Assembly (NCBI GenBank): GCA_946415245.1 | Contig: CAMKRS010000001.1 | Span: forward strand, 248,001 to 312,000 | Reading direction: 5' to 3' | DNA length: 64,000 bases | Source of the DNA: an uncultured Prevotella sp. | Lineage (GTDB): Bacteria; Bacteroidota; Bacteroidia; Bacteroidales; Bacteroidaceae | In this document: positions 32,254-41,706 of the stretch, in pieces | Numbering within the stretch: position 1 is the first letter of the stretch | Layout: the number at the start of each line of letters is the position of its first letter | Position numbers and translations under genes: made by a program | Notes under the pieces: generated by a model | Databases searched by the model: none | What the model was told of the DNA's origin: nothing | What the model saw: only the letters and a program-made list of their open reading frames with translations

Positions 32254-33918
32254 TTATTTCTCTGTGACTGAAATGACCAGATCATCCAACTCCAGACGAT
32301 TAATATCTTTGAGATTGATGGTTTTCGTCATATCTTGTTTTTCGAAAGCCTTACCGTTGATCAGAATCTTCTTCACTGTTTTACCGTTAACGGTGACATT
32401 GCCGTTCTCGTCGATCTTGGCTCCTGGTAAGCGATTGACGATATCCTTGATGGTGGCGTTTTCAGTCAACTTGTATGATTTTTCGGAAATCACTTTTGGC
32501 GTGGAAGTCCCCGTAGCTGCTGGCGTTTCTTTAGCATTGCCATCTAAGCGGAAGGAAATAGGTACGGTGTACTTCACGTTGACGGCTTTGCCGCTCTGGG
32601 TGCCTGGGGTCCAGTTTGGCATGCTGCTGATGACGCGAAGACCTTCTGCATCGAGAGCGGGAGATACTGACTTTACAACTTTCGCGTCGCAGATACTACC
32701 GTCCTTGCATACCACGAAGCTGACGATGACACGTCCTTGAGTGTTAGACTCCATTGCCTCTTTCGGATAGCGGATGTTCTGGCTCAGATATTCAAAGAGT
32801 TTCGGTGCGCCACCAGGGAACTGAGGCATCACTTCGACTACATCGAAAATGTCCTGAGGTACTTCTTTCTGTTCGTTAGATGTGTAAGTGCCTTCGACTT
32901 TGAACTCTTTCTGCTGCTCAGCCTTGGGAGTCTCAGCCTCTTTCTTCTGGTCTTGAGCCTCTACGACCTGCATGGTCGTATTGCTATTGTACTTGATGGT
33001 GCCATTGATCTTGCCTTTCTTCACGGGCACCTGCTTCTGTGGTTCGTCGTAGACATAGTCCTTGACGGTCTCTGCGTTGAGGGCGAGTGTAACGCCCACG
33101 ATGGGCAGGAGTGCGAGCAACTTCAGAAGATGGCTGCTCTTGGAGGTTTTATTTGTCATCATTGTGATTCGGTTTTTAAGGGCACTGTGAGTGATACCGT
33201 TGACAAGGGAGTACCCGCCGATGCCGCCGGCTTTTGTGATTAACAGGTATTGATATTGACGCGCATTGATGCCTTGAGAGAGTACCGCTGCATCGGCCTC
33301 GTACTCGTGGATGGCTCGCAAGTCTGAGCGCAGCATCCACATGGCGGGGTTGAACCATTGCAAGGCGGTGAGGAGATCAACGAGGAGTATGTCCCACGAG
33401 TGGTAAAGACGTATATGTCCCCGTTCATGAGCGAGTATAGAGGCATCGTTTGTCTCGTAGTCACTACGATTCATCACTATATAGTGCATCCAGCTGAATG
33501 GCGAGAGGTCTGCGTTACCGGTCACGCAGAGCGTAGTGCCATCATCCTGCGGATGCTGCTCGCTATGATTGATAAGACGGATGATTCTGACCAACGAACA
33601 GAGGGTCTGCCCCAATGCTAACGCCACACCTATTACAAATAGGATGGGTAGCACAGTCTGCCACAGAGGCGTTGACGAGGGTTCGTAGACCGTTGCCTGC
33701 AGACCGTCTATCGTCACCATCGGTGTCTGGTGCATCACCACCGTCTTGTGGTAGGTGATGACACAAAAGGGCAGCACGTAGCTTGCCACAGCGGTAAGCA
33801 ACAGTACGATGCGGTTCACACGGTGGAAGGTCTCGCGGGCCAGCATCAGACGGTAGAACATATAGAATACCGCGATGAGCAGGGCCACCTTCAGGTCGTA
33901 AATCAGAAAATCAGTCAT
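32254..33918 (-). CDS. BlaR1-like M56 metallopeptidase fused to TonB and a plug-like C-terminal segment
   Basis: From the ATG at 33918 the product is 554 aa. Residues 1-290 form a BlaR1/MecR1-type membrane peptidase: several helices with the zinc motif HERGH (164-168) and the downstream EYEADAAVL. A helix near 280-297 is followed by a periplasmic linker and a TonB C-terminal domain (FPGGAPKLFEYLSQNIRYPKEA through VKYTVPISFRL, about 375-470). The last 65 residues (IVNRLPGAKIDENGNVTVNG, KKILINGKAF) resemble the plug region of TonB-dependent receptors. The adjacent BlaI is the expected cleavage target. An alternative start is the ATG at 33930. Confidence 0.82.
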   Translation of the reverse strand: MTDFLIYDLKVALLIAVFYMFYRLMLARETFHRVNRIVLLLTAVASYVLPFCVITYHKTVVMHQTPMVTIDGLQATVYEPSSTPLWQTVLPILFVIGVALALGQTLCSLVRIIRLINHSEQHPQDDGTTLCVTGNADLSPFSWMHYIVMNRSDYETNDASILAHERGHIRLYHSWDILLVDLLTALQWFNPAMWMLRSDLRAIHEYEADAAVLSQGINARQYQYLLITKAGGIGGYSLVNGITHSALKNRITMMTNKTSKSSHLLKLLALLPIVGVTLALNAETVKDYVYDEPQKQVPVKKGKINGTIKYNSNTTMQVVEAQDQKKEAETPKAEQQKEFKVEGTYTSNEQKEVPQDIFDVVEVMPQFPGGAPKLFEYLSQNIRYPKEAMESNTQGRVIVSFVVCKDGSICDAKVVKSVSPALDAEGLRVISSMPNWTPGTQSGKAVNVKYTVPISFRLDGNAKETPAATGTSTPKVISEKSYKLTENATIKDIVNRLPGAKIDENGNVTVNGKTVKKILINGKAFEKQDMTKTINLKDINRLELDDLVISVTEK

Positions 33919-34273
33919 GGCTGTTCTCAATTTGGTCGATGAGTTCTTTCAGTTCTTCTACGGAAATCTTTTCCTCCTTGACAAACGAGGAAACGGCTGA
34001 GAGGTAGGAGTCGTTGAAGTAGTTCTTGATGACACCCGCAATCGACTTACGTCCGTATTCCGCCTCGGTGATGAGGGGGAAGTACTGGTAGGTATTGCCG
34101 AATTGCTTGTGGTCGAGATAGCCTTCCTTCTCCAGTATGCGAACCATCGTGGACAGGGTATTGAAATGCGGACGGGGCTCGTCGTAGTACTCCAGGAGTT
34201 CCTTGACGAACATCGGACCATGCGCCCAATACAGATCCATGATTTCCTTTTCTTTATTTGTTAGCTTCTTCAT
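33911..34273 (-). CDS. BlaI/MecI/CopY-family repressor
   Basis: A 120-aa winged-helix repressor from the ATG at 34273: LTNKEKEIMDLYWAHGPMFVKELLEYY then STMVRILEKEGYLDHKQFGNTYQYFPLI, the usual BlaI layout, with a C-terminal dimerisation region that is the normal site of cutting by BlaR1-like peptidases. It overlaps the M56 gene by 8 bp, so regulator and protease are coupled. The frame extends to 34333 without a better start. Short dyads upstream (GTTATATACAAC near 34351-34362 and AGTTT/AAACT near 34373-34384) are possible operators. Confidence 0.88.
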   Translation of the reverse strand: MKKLTNKEKEIMDLYWAHGPMFVKELLEYYDEPRPHFNTLSTMVRILEKEGYLDHKQFGNTYQYFPLITEAEYGRKSIAGVIKNYFNDSYLSAVSSFVKEEKISVEELKELIDQIENSHD

Positions 34274-34494
34274 TGTCGTTAATGCTTTAAGTTTCCAATC
34301 AATAATCGCGTCGTTGTCAATATCCGAGTGCAAATTAACTAAAAATTTTCGTTATATACAACTAAAAGCCATAGTTTTTAAACTAAATTAAGTAGTTTGC
34401 CTAAGATTTAACATATCTTTTTAAAAAAGTGAATAGTGAATAGTGAATAGTGAATAGTTTTTTGTACCTTTGCAGCGTTAATACAAAAACAGAC
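34274..34494. other. Divergent intergenic region between BlaI and the sugar kinase
   Basis: It contains AT-rich dyads on the BlaI side, then four tandem GTGAATA units (34429-34456) ending 8 bp before TACCTTTG (34465-34472), the -7 element for the sugar kinase gene. No TTTG is present 20 bp upstream of it; the repeat occupies the -33 position. Confidence 0.55.
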
Positions 34495-35556
34495 ATGATG
34501 AGACAGAAGATTGTCACCTTCGGAGAGTTGTTGCTCCGATTCTCAAAGCCCGGTCATCTGAGACTGACGCAGGGCGATATGTTTACCAGCAAGTATGGTG
34601 GCAGTGAGGCCAACGTGGCCGTATCGCTGGCATCACAGGGCGAAGATGTGACCTACATTACCCGCTTGCCCGATACCCCCGTAGGACATGCAGGAGCGAT
34701 GAACCTGGCGCAGTTGGGTGTCAACACCAAGCATGTGCTCTATGGCGGACAGCGTATTGGTACCTATTATTTCGAGCCACCAGCAGGCATGCGTGCTGCA
34801 AAGGTGATCTACGACCGTTCAGGCTCTGCCTATTACGACCTGAAGCCGGGCATGATTCCTTGGCGTGAGATTCTGAAAGGCTGCACCTTCTTCTGCGTAT
34901 CGGGTATCACCGCTGCCATCTCGGAGCAGGCTGCTGATGCAACCTTCGAGGCCTTGGATATTGCTGATGAACTAGGTGTGACGGTCTGCTTCGACATCAA
35001 CTATCGTAAGAATCTGTGGCAATATGAGGGGGCCACACCTCGTGAAACCCTGAGCCGTATGCTCTCACGCTGTGACATGATGTTTGGCGATGCTATCGAG
35101 TTCGATTGGCTTTCGCAGCATCCGCAACCCCCGTTTACGGCTGTCGACTCCAATTTCGAGATGCAGATGAAAGAATATGGCGAGTGGTTCGACGAGTTGC
35201 ACGCCCAGTATCCTCGTCTGAAACATTGGATGATGGGTATGCGTAATATCGTCAGTTCCAATCACCACACACTGACGGCTCTGTTATGGACAGAAGGTAC
35301 ATTGCTGCAGGCTCCCATCATGGATATTCCTGATGTGGTGGATCCCGTGGGCGTGGGTGATGCCTTTATGGGTGGATGGCTGCATGCTATCAGTCTTTTC
35401 CCCGATGACAAGCAGAAGCAACTGAACTACTCACTTTGTGCCGCAGCCCTGAAGAACACCATCCCAGGTGATTTCAACCTCTCAACGGAAGACGAGATTC
35501 TCGATGTGTTGCAAGGCCGTCATAACGCCTCGACACTCTATAAGACAATAGAATAA
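34495..35556 (+). CDS. kdgK: PfkB-family sugar kinase, probably 2-dehydro-3-deoxygluconokinase
   Basis: A 353-aa ribokinase-fold kinase. It has the N-terminal KIVTFGELLLRFS, the glycine-rich YGGSEANVAVSLASQG near 36, and the C-terminal active-site signature DVVDPVGVGDAFMGGWL near 284 with the catalytic aspartate. The overall pattern is closest to KdgK, which phosphorylates 2-keto-3-deoxygluconate from pectin or uronate breakdown. No other uronate gene is adjacent, so the substrate is tentative. A second in-frame ATG follows at 34498. The M64-type gene starts 8 bp downstream. Confidence 0.75.
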   Translation: MMRQKIVTFGELLLRFSKPGHLRLTQGDMFTSKYGGSEANVAVSLASQGEDVTYITRLPDTPVGHAGAMNLAQLGVNTKHVLYGGQRIGTYYFEPPAGMRAAKVIYDRSGSAYYDLKPGMIPWREILKGCTFFCVSGITAAISEQAADATFEALDIADELGVTVCFDINYRKNLWQYEGATPRETLSRMLSRCDMMFGDAIEFDWLSQHPQPPFTAVDSNFEMQMKEYGEWFDELHAQYPRLKHWMMGMRNIVSSNHHTLTALLWTEGTLLQAPIMDIPDVVDPVGVGDAFMGGWLHAISLFPDDKQKQLNYSLCAAALKNTIPGDFNLSTEDEILDVLQGRHNASTLYKTIE

Positions 35557-35564
35557 GACAGCAT

Positions 35565-37220
35565 ATGAAAAACAGATGGTTACAGATTGTATGTGGGCTT
35601 GCAATGCTCCTTTTGGTGAGTTGTGAGAAGGAAGACGAAATCATCTCATTGTCGACCCCAGGAACTGCAGAGCTCTATTCTGTAATCAACCAGACGACTG
35701 AAATCAAGTTCAGGTCGGAAGAAGCGTGGGAAGCTACTTGTCTGGCCAATTGGCTGACCTTCTCGCCCAAAAGCGGCAAGGCAGGAGAGAACGTCATCAC
35801 CATCGCCTCCACCTCGACGAATAGGACCAAGAAACCTCGTACGGCTGTTATGACAATCAAGGCAGGCGAAGAGACTAAAACCGTACATATTAAGCAGCGC
35901 GACGAGTATGCTTATTTTTCTACCAACGAGGTACTGAACTTAGGTAGCCGCGAAACAACTATAGGTATTGATTTCTATACAAATCTGGAAAAGGATCAGT
36001 TGTTTGTCTATGCTACTGCAGGTCTTGAAGATTGGATAACCGTGGGTGATAAGGCTCGTACAAGGACAGAGTATGAGGGATCTATTTATCCCCTTCATGT
36101 CGCTTACAACGATTCGCCGAATCCACGTGAAGGTGCTTTCTTCCTGACCATGAAGGACGACAAGGGTAACATACTCGGACTCGATACCTTATTTATATAT
36201 CAGGAGGGTAGGGACAATGGCTATCAATCGTACGACTATTCGCAGGACGGTAAAGTGGAACTGCTGAACAAGGCGACGGAAGGTAAGGGTATCCCCATCG
36301 TACTGATGGGCGACGGTTTCGTGGATGAAGATGTCTCAGACAGTCTATATGCCCGTACGATGAAGCTGGCGATGGAGAATCTCTTCAGCGAGGAACCCAT
36401 CAAGTCGCTGCGCGATTATTTCAATGTCTATCAAGTGACAGCTGTATCACGTCGCAACCAGTTTTATGGCGATGATTATACAGCTCTCGGCACTATCCCT
36501 GATCGTCAGACCACAGGCATCAAGGTGAATGCCGATCGTGTGATGGACTATGTGAAGAAGGTGGAAGACATCGATTCCATTCATGCGTTGGCAGTTGTGA
36601 TTCTGAATTCCAACCTGAACAAGGGTGTCACTTATATGATAAGAGATACCAAGAAGGATGACTACGACTACTCCATCGCGCTGTGTCCTGTTGTCGACAG
36701 TCTGAAGAGCGAGAAATTCCGTCAGGTGTTGACGCATGAAGCCATCGGACACGGCTTTGCAAAGTTGGCTGATGAGTATGTGCGTTCCACAGAAGGCTCT
36801 GCCACGGAAGATGACATCAAGCTATTGCTGCAGTTGCACAAGAAATGGTCGTGGTATTTGAATGTGGATTCAGAAAAAGACTCTACGAAGGTGCTTTGGA
36901 GTAAGTTCATCTTCGACAGCGAGTTTGCCAACGAGAAGATTGGAACCTATGAAGGTGGCTATACGTTCTTCAAGGGCGTCTATCGTCCCTCGGAGAACAG
37001 CATGATGAACCAGAATAATGCGCCCTTCAATGCTCCCAGTCGTCAGATTATATATAATAAGGTAATGCGAATGGGACTTGACAAGACACCTACCTATGAA
37101 GAGTTTGTGGCGTTTGACCAACAGCACAAACCTACAAGATGGAACTATAATTCAACCACGCGTCAGATCAACTGGGATGAACCTTGGCTTTCCTCTTGTG
37201 TACGCGTTCTCTTGAAGTAA
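35565..37220 (+). CDS. Lipoprotein with BACON-like domains and M64-type zinc peptidase domain
   Basis: A 551-aa lipoprotein with signal and lipobox LLLVSC (Cys20). Residues 28-112 form a BACON-like module (EAWEATCLANWLTFSPKSGKAGENVITI), and a second beta module follows to about 215. The C-terminal half fits the M64 family: VELLNKATEGKGIPIVLMGDGF near 226, then the zinc motif HEAIGHGFAKLADEY near 392. M64 includes IgA-cleaving enzymes, but the target of this one is unknown. It probably shares the kinase's transcript. BACON modules may anchor it to host or plant glycans. Confidence 0.82.
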   Translation: MKNRWLQIVCGLAMLLLVSCEKEDEIISLSTPGTAELYSVINQTTEIKFRSEEAWEATCLANWLTFSPKSGKAGENVITIASTSTNRTKKPRTAVMTIKAGEETKTVHIKQRDEYAYFSTNEVLNLGSRETTIGIDFYTNLEKDQLFVYATAGLEDWITVGDKARTRTEYEGSIYPLHVAYNDSPNPREGAFFLTMKDDKGNILGLDTLFIYQEGRDNGYQSYDYSQDGKVELLNKATEGKGIPIVLMGDGFVDEDVSDSLYARTMKLAMENLFSEEPIKSLRDYFNVYQVTAVSRRNQFYGDDYTALGTIPDRQTTGIKVNADRVMDYVKKVEDIDSIHALAVVILNSNLNKGVTYMIRDTKKDDYDYSIALCPVVDSLKSEKFRQVLTHEAIGHGFAKLADEYVRSTEGSATEDDIKLLLQLHKKWSWYLNVDSEKDSTKVLWSKFIFDSEFANEKIGTYEGGYTFFKGVYRPSENSMMNQNNAPFNAPSRQIIYNKVMRMGLDKTPTYEEFVAFDQQHKPTRWNYNSTTRQINWDEPWLSSCVRVLLK

Positions 37221-37985
37221 TTACAATTGGCTTTCGCCCTCGATGTATTGCGACATGAGGAGATGTTCGCCATCCCAAACGATGTAGGAGAAATGGGTGA
37301 TCCAGTCACCCAAGATAACCATACGCGCTTTCTTCGTCAGTTGAAGATCGATTTCGATGTGGCGATGGCCATAGATGAAATAGTCGACATTGGAGTGATA
37401 CTGGATGTACTTCTTGGTGAAGCGCACGAGATATTCGCGGTCCTCCCCCATATAAGGCAGTTCCTCACCATCAGGACGCTTCAGGCGACTGTGCTTGGCC
37501 CAGTTGAGGCCGAACCACATGCCCCAGCGAGGATGGAGGGCTGAGAAGGCCCACTGACAAACGCGACTGTGGAAGATGCTCCTGATGAGTTTGAAACTCT
37601 TGGTGGGATCGCCCAGACCGTCGCCATGTGCCAGGAAGAAGATCTTACCATAGAGTTCGGTGGTCTCAGGCTTCTTGTGGAGGATGACACCACACTCCTT
37701 TTCCAGATAGCCATAGGCCCAAATGTCGTGGTTGCCTGTGAAATAATGCACTTCGACACCCATGTCGGTGAGTTCTGAGATTTTGCCCAGGAAACGTGTG
37801 AAACCCTTGGGCACCACATATTTATATTCGTACCAGAAGTCGAACATGTCGCCTAAGAGATAGACGGCAGCGGCCTTTTCCTTGATGGAGTCGAGGAAAC
37901 GCACCAAGCGGCGTTCCTGCATACGCTGATGAGGAACGGCGAGAGAGCCTAAATGTGCGTCACTTAAGAAATATATCGGTTTCAT
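37221..37985 (-). CDS. lpxH: LpxH-like UDP-2,3-diacylglucosamine diphosphatase
   Basis: A 254-aa calcineurin-type metallophosphoesterase from the ATG at 37985. All five metal motifs are visible: FLSDAHLG, LGDMFDFWYE, TGNHDIW, LAHGDGLGD and YGHRHIE. The pattern and length fit LpxH-type enzymes that cut UDP-2,3-diacylglucosamine to lipid X in lipid A synthesis at the inner membrane face. The open frame upstream to 38192 overlaps the DUF59 gene and is not credible. It is last in a minus-strand operon of envelope-lipid genes, which fits. Confidence 0.82.
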   Translation of the reverse strand: MKPIYFLSDAHLGSLAVPHQRMQERRLVRFLDSIKEKAAAVYLLGDMFDFWYEYKYVVPKGFTRFLGKISELTDMGVEVHYFTGNHDIWAYGYLEKECGVILHKKPETTELYGKIFFLAHGDGLGDPTKSFKLIRSIFHSRVCQWAFSALHPRWGMWFGLNWAKHSRLKRPDGEELPYMGEDREYLVRFTKKYIQYHSNVDYFIYGHRHIEIDLQLTKKARMVILGDWITHFSYIVWDGEHLLMSQYIEGESQL

Positions 37986-37991
37986 CGCTTT

Positions 37992-38022
37992 TAGTTGAGA
38001 ATTGAGAGTTGAGAATTGAGAG
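37992..38022 (-). repeat. TTGAGAA/TTGAGAG repeat between the DUF59 and lpxH genes
   Basis: AGTTGAGAATTGAGAG and a second near copy lie between the DUF59 stop and the lpxH start on the minus strand. Confidence 0.75.
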
Positions 38023-38038
38023 TTTGCTTCCGCAGTTC

Positions 38039-38359
38039 TTAGTCGAAGCCGAGTTCCACTCGGGCTTCTTCTGACATCATGCTCTGGTCCCAAGCGGGTT
38101 CGAAGACGAGGTTGACGGTAGCACCTTTGACGCCCTCGACGCTCTCCACCTTGGTGCGGACATCCTCCAGGATGAAATCGGCAGCAGGACAATTGGGGGC
38201 CGTGAAGGTCATATCCATCTCGACCGTATAGTCGTCCTGCACATCAATCTTGTAGATCATCCCAAGGTTGTAGATATCCACGGGAATCTCTGGGTCATAG
38301 ACTGTCTTCAACACATCCACGATCCGCTCTTCAATCTGGGTTCTTTCTTTCTGTGTCAT
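38039..38359 (-). CDS. DUF59/MIP18-family Fe-S assembly factor (SufT-like)
   Basis: A 106-aa protein of the MIP18/DUF59 family: DVLKTVYDPEIPVDIYNLGMIYKI near residue 15, DMTFTAPNCPAADFILEDV near 48 with the conserved reactive cysteine, and FEPAWDQSMMSEEAR near 86. Relatives (SufT, SufA-linked proteins, yeast Cia2) help mature Fe-S proteins. It lies 13 bp after the beta-helix gene and before lpxH, separated from the latter by a TTGAGAA-type repeat. It may serve the Fe-S proteins found elsewhere in this window. Confidence 0.87.
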   Translation of the reverse strand: MTQKERTQIEERIVDVLKTVYDPEIPVDIYNLGMIYKIDVQDDYTVEMDMTFTAPNCPAADFILEDVRTKVESVEGVKGATVNLVFEPAWDQSMMSEEARVELGFD

Positions 38360-38372
38360 ATTTATGATGTTT

Positions 38373-40685
38373 TTATTGTTTATCCCAATTTACCTCCAGA
38401 CGATGGAGCATGGTGGTACTCTCACCACAAGAGCCCGTATGCTGGATGGCGATTCCTCCAAAATTGTTCGTTTTCATCGGTGCAATGAGGTTGACAACAT
38501 GGGGTAGCGTACTGTCCTCGGGCTGAGGCGTCGTGGTCTCAACATCCGCCTTCAAGTAACCGTTTTCTGCCTTTAAGGAGATGGTGCAACCCGTGCGATA
38601 ACAAGTGGCGGATACCGCCTCGCTGATGCCCTTAACCTGTCCGTGGTCGTATTCCACGAGGTAGAAATCAACGGCTTTGGCATGCTTGGTGGTTCTGATG
38701 ATGCGGAGACCGTAACCCGTGAGCGTCTTGGTATCAAACTTCAGACAGACGTCCATATACTGACCTGTGGCGGAGCCGAAACCCTGACCCGCAGTCTTCG
38801 TCGGATCGACGTTCAGTATCAGCGACATATCGCCATATTGCCCGTCAGCAGGCGTATACATCAATCGGGCTCCACGCTGTGCCTGCAGCAGACCTTTGCC
38901 CACAGCCCCGTTAAAGCCCTCGCCATATTCCCACATGGGCTTTTTGCTATCGAATGTCCAAGGGAACTCAGCAGTATCGGCGGGTTTGAAGCCATCCGCT
39001 TGCCAGGAGTCTGGCAATAGTCCGTGAGTGGTACCGCAGTAGATGTCGCTGAAATCAGTTTCGAGCCTTTCTGACCCTTTGATATTTTTATCCTTGATCC
39101 GGCTGCTGGCCACTTCCGTCATGTCTCCCAAGGGACTGCGTTGATGAGCTGGGCGTATGGTAGCCATTAACCTGCGACCAACATCGCCAGCACGGAGTTT
39201 GTATTGGCGTTGGGGACCGTCGTTGCTATAGGCCAGAACGACTTCCTTCTGACAGTCGTCTGTATCCAGCCGGCTCCAAATGATGCGAGACTCATCGCGC
39301 CGTCCCTGAAGGTCAAGGGTATAATCCAGATAGACAATACCATCCTTAATCTTAATGACAGGCTCCTTCAGGAAAGAGGGCGGTGGCAGTTGCGAGGGTT
39401 TGATGGTCATCTGGCATACAGCCACGCCACCAACAACGCTATCACCCACAGTACAGGCTGTAACAGGGAAACTGACAGGCTCATCTATATTCTCACAAGC
39501 GATGTCAACATTTACGGAGTCGCCTTCTGCCTGATTCAAACAAGCCAGCTGATTGTATGGCGGATCAATCCTCCACACTATTCTTTTGCCAAAGCCATCA
39601 GCACGAAGCGTCACAGGCTTTCCACCTACCTGTATCTCTGCCTCATGCTGACTCAACCAAACGTAGGGCGGTTGATCTGTACGCATGGGGAGAGCGTCCA
39701 TGACGATTGTGTTTTGCGGCTGGCGACTACCAATGAGATAGGGCTTGCCGTTGAGTGAAAAATTCTTATGATAACAGCGCAGCCAAGGTTGGGGATATGC
39801 CGTCCATCCGATATAGATACTATCTGAAGAGGCATGATAGCGACAATCGATCAGCGTCACAGGTCCACCCTGCTTGCAGAAATACATCTCGCGCTTGCTG
39901 CCTTTGACATAGAAGTCGCAGTCGATAAACAGCGGCCCTTGTCCGAACGTGCTCCAGAAGGGTTTCTGGCCATAGAGGTCGAAGGTGCAATGTCTGTAAT
40001 AGGCTGAGCCGTTCAGAGCATCGTCGGTACATTCGAAATGGCAGTCCTCATAATAGGACTTCTGGGCGCCATTCAGTGGATTGAGGTTCAGACGACTGAT
40101 AAAACGCACATTCTTAGCTACCAGCTGCTTACCATGTACATAGCCCACATGGGCTTGAGTGATGGCATCGCTGCGTTTCTTGCGAGAGAGGGAAGGATTC
40201 CATGGGTAGTCGAGGTCGACATTGCAGTAATTGCCCATTGTGAGATTCTCGACAGTGAGTGAATCACACCAGAAATCAAACATGGTGAAATTGCCCACAG
40301 CTCCTTGCATCTGGCCTCGCTGAGAAGCCAGGACTGTCTGTCGTGCATCGGAAGAGAGTCCGATGAAATGGAGTTTTTTTGCTCGGATCACTATGCCAAA
40401 CGGTTCACGGCCATTCTGTCCTGTGACCACCTCAGGCGTATTAGGATCGTCGACCCAATAGACGCAGGGAGCGATGTAGAGCGTGCAGCTGTCACCAAAG
40501 TGCGCAGCTGCCTCGCGGAAGTCGGAATAAGCGAAAGGATGATCTTTTGATTTGTCGAGCTTAGCATCGAGATAAAGATGGTGCGCATCGAGCTTTTCAG
40601 CGATATCGGCTGGCACAGACGAAGACACCTGTGCAGAGGCACTGAGACATGTCAGTGCGAACAGATAGCCGACCCATACTTTCAT
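38373..40685 (-). CDS. Large secreted right-handed beta-helix (pectin-lyase-fold) protein
   Basis: A 770-aa exported protein with signal peptide (MKVWVGYLFALTCLSASAQ). Residues 60-330 look like a pectin-lyase-type beta-helix with stacked short strands (LTVENLTMGNYCNVDLDYP, YYEDCHFECTDDALNGSAYYRHCTF, LFIDCDFYVKG, VTLIDCRYHAS), similar to pectin methylesterase folds. The middle and C-terminal parts are Ig-like and a lectin-like beta-sandwich (SLILNVDPTKTAGQGFGSATGQYMDV onwards). A polysaccharide-active role is likely, but I cannot identify catalytic residues. Its ATG overlaps the glsB stop by one base. Confidence 0.6.
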   Translation of the reverse strand: MKVWVGYLFALTCLSASAQVSSSVPADIAEKLDAHHLYLDAKLDKSKDHPFAYSDFREAAAHFGDSCTLYIAPCVYWVDDPNTPEVVTGQNGREPFGIVIRAKKLHFIGLSSDARQTVLASQRGQMQGAVGNFTMFDFWCDSLTVENLTMGNYCNVDLDYPWNPSLSRKKRSDAITQAHVGYVHGKQLVAKNVRFISRLNLNPLNGAQKSYYEDCHFECTDDALNGSAYYRHCTFDLYGQKPFWSTFGQGPLFIDCDFYVKGSKREMYFCKQGGPVTLIDCRYHASSDSIYIGWTAYPQPWLRCYHKNFSLNGKPYLIGSRQPQNTIVMDALPMRTDQPPYVWLSQHEAEIQVGGKPVTLRADGFGKRIVWRIDPPYNQLACLNQAEGDSVNVDIACENIDEPVSFPVTACTVGDSVVGGVAVCQMTIKPSQLPPPSFLKEPVIKIKDGIVYLDYTLDLQGRRDESRIIWSRLDTDDCQKEVVLAYSNDGPQRQYKLRAGDVGRRLMATIRPAHQRSPLGDMTEVASSRIKDKNIKGSERLETDFSDIYCGTTHGLLPDSWQADGFKPADTAEFPWTFDSKKPMWEYGEGFNGAVGKGLLQAQRGARLMYTPADGQYGDMSLILNVDPTKTAGQGFGSATGQYMDVCLKFDTKTLTGYGLRIIRTTKHAKAVDFYLVEYDHGQVKGISEAVSATCYRTGCTISLKAENGYLKADVETTTPQPEDSTLPHVVNLIAPMKTNNFGGIAIQHTGSCGESTTMLHRLEVNWDKQ

Positions 40686-41674
40686 TATTTCTCCTTGTAG
40701 ATGACCTTATTGGCACCGCTGGTAATCTTCAGAGCTTCTGGATGATCTTTGAGGAACGAGTCGATATGGCGCACGCGCTTTTCGGCGAGGATCTCGTCGA
40801 CTGCAATCAGGATACCTGTCTCCTCGACATCGCCAAAGCCATAGTTGATGGCCGTTCCAAAGAGTTTCATGGTGGGCGAGAGACTCATATAGGCATTCAC
40901 CAACGGGGGAATGTTGTAACCTAATTTACGGATCTCGCGGTTCAGGATACGATAGTCGTCCTTGAAATTCTTTTCAGAGAAAATCTGTTCCAACTCGCTT
41001 TCGTCAGTCTCGATTTTCAGCGGTTTCATCGGGATAATCAGATGCTCCTTATCGTCGAAATGCTTCTTGAGGAAATAGAGGATCATATCGCGTCCTTTAC
41101 GGATATACGAAGGATACATGGTCATCTTGCCAAAGAAATACTTCACGTTGGGCTTGATCACCGTCAACGCACCAAGACCATCCCAAAGATTATCCAGGGC
41201 AAAGAGGCTCTTCGCGCCCATGCGCGATGATTGATAAGGTAAGGACACAAACGAGCGTCCCAACTCAATCGTATAGGGCATATACTCCTTAAGGAACTTT
41301 TCTGAGAAATGGAACATATGACTGGTGGCAAGAAGCGGTTGGCCGTTTTCATCGAGGTCCCATGCTGTGCCTTCGAGATAGCGGTAGCCACCGATAATCT
41401 CCTCTGCCTCCGGGTTCCAGACGATGAGCTGCTTATAGCAATTCTCACAGATGTCAAACTCATCGATATCCATTGACTTGCCCGTTCCTCCCCCTGCCTC
41501 GCGGAAAGCGATCTCACGCAGACGACCGATCTCCTTCATGACATTCGGCGCATTGTGAGCCGTCACGACATAGATCTCGTTGTGACTCTTGTTGGTCATG
41601 CGGAGCTGACGCTCACGGGTCAGTTCACTCTTCAAAATTTCCTTGGCAATGGGTTGGATAATCTCTTGTTCCAT
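40685..41674 (-). CDS. glsB: Glycine N-acyltransferase of glycine-lipid synthesis
   Basis: A 329-aa GNAT-fold acyltransferase from the ATG at 41674, often labelled hemolysin-like or OlsB-like. Features: GRLREIAFREAGGGTG near residue 49, DEFDICENCYKQLIVWN, IIGGYRYLEG and ELGRSFVSLPYQ near 133. In Bacteroides, glsB puts a 3-hydroxy fatty acid on glycine and glsA adds a second acyl chain, giving membrane glycine lipids needed for stress fitness. The gene order (glsA directly upstream, 32-bp gap) supports this assignment. It is translationally linked to the beta-helix gene. Confidence 0.75.
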   Translation of the reverse strand: MEQEIIQPIAKEILKSELTRERQLRMTNKSHNEIYVVTAHNAPNVMKEIGRLREIAFREAGGGTGKSMDIDEFDICENCYKQLIVWNPEAEEIIGGYRYLEGTAWDLDENGQPLLATSHMFHFSEKFLKEYMPYTIELGRSFVSLPYQSSRMGAKSLFALDNLWDGLGALTVIKPNVKYFFGKMTMYPSYIRKGRDMILYFLKKHFDDKEHLIIPMKPLKIETDESELEQIFSEKNFKDDYRILNREIRKLGYNIPPLVNAYMSLSPTMKLFGTAINYGFGDVEETGILIAVDEILAEKRVRHIDSFLKDHPEALKITSGANKVIYKEK

Positions 41675-41706
41675 TATGATAGGGGTTTTAGGGTTCTGGT
41701 GATGAT

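Noticed and set aside
37986..38192. 69-codon N-terminal extension of the lpxH frame
   Set aside because: It lies antisense-free but inside the DUF59 gene and a junction repeat; Arg/Gly/Pro-rich shadow sequence.
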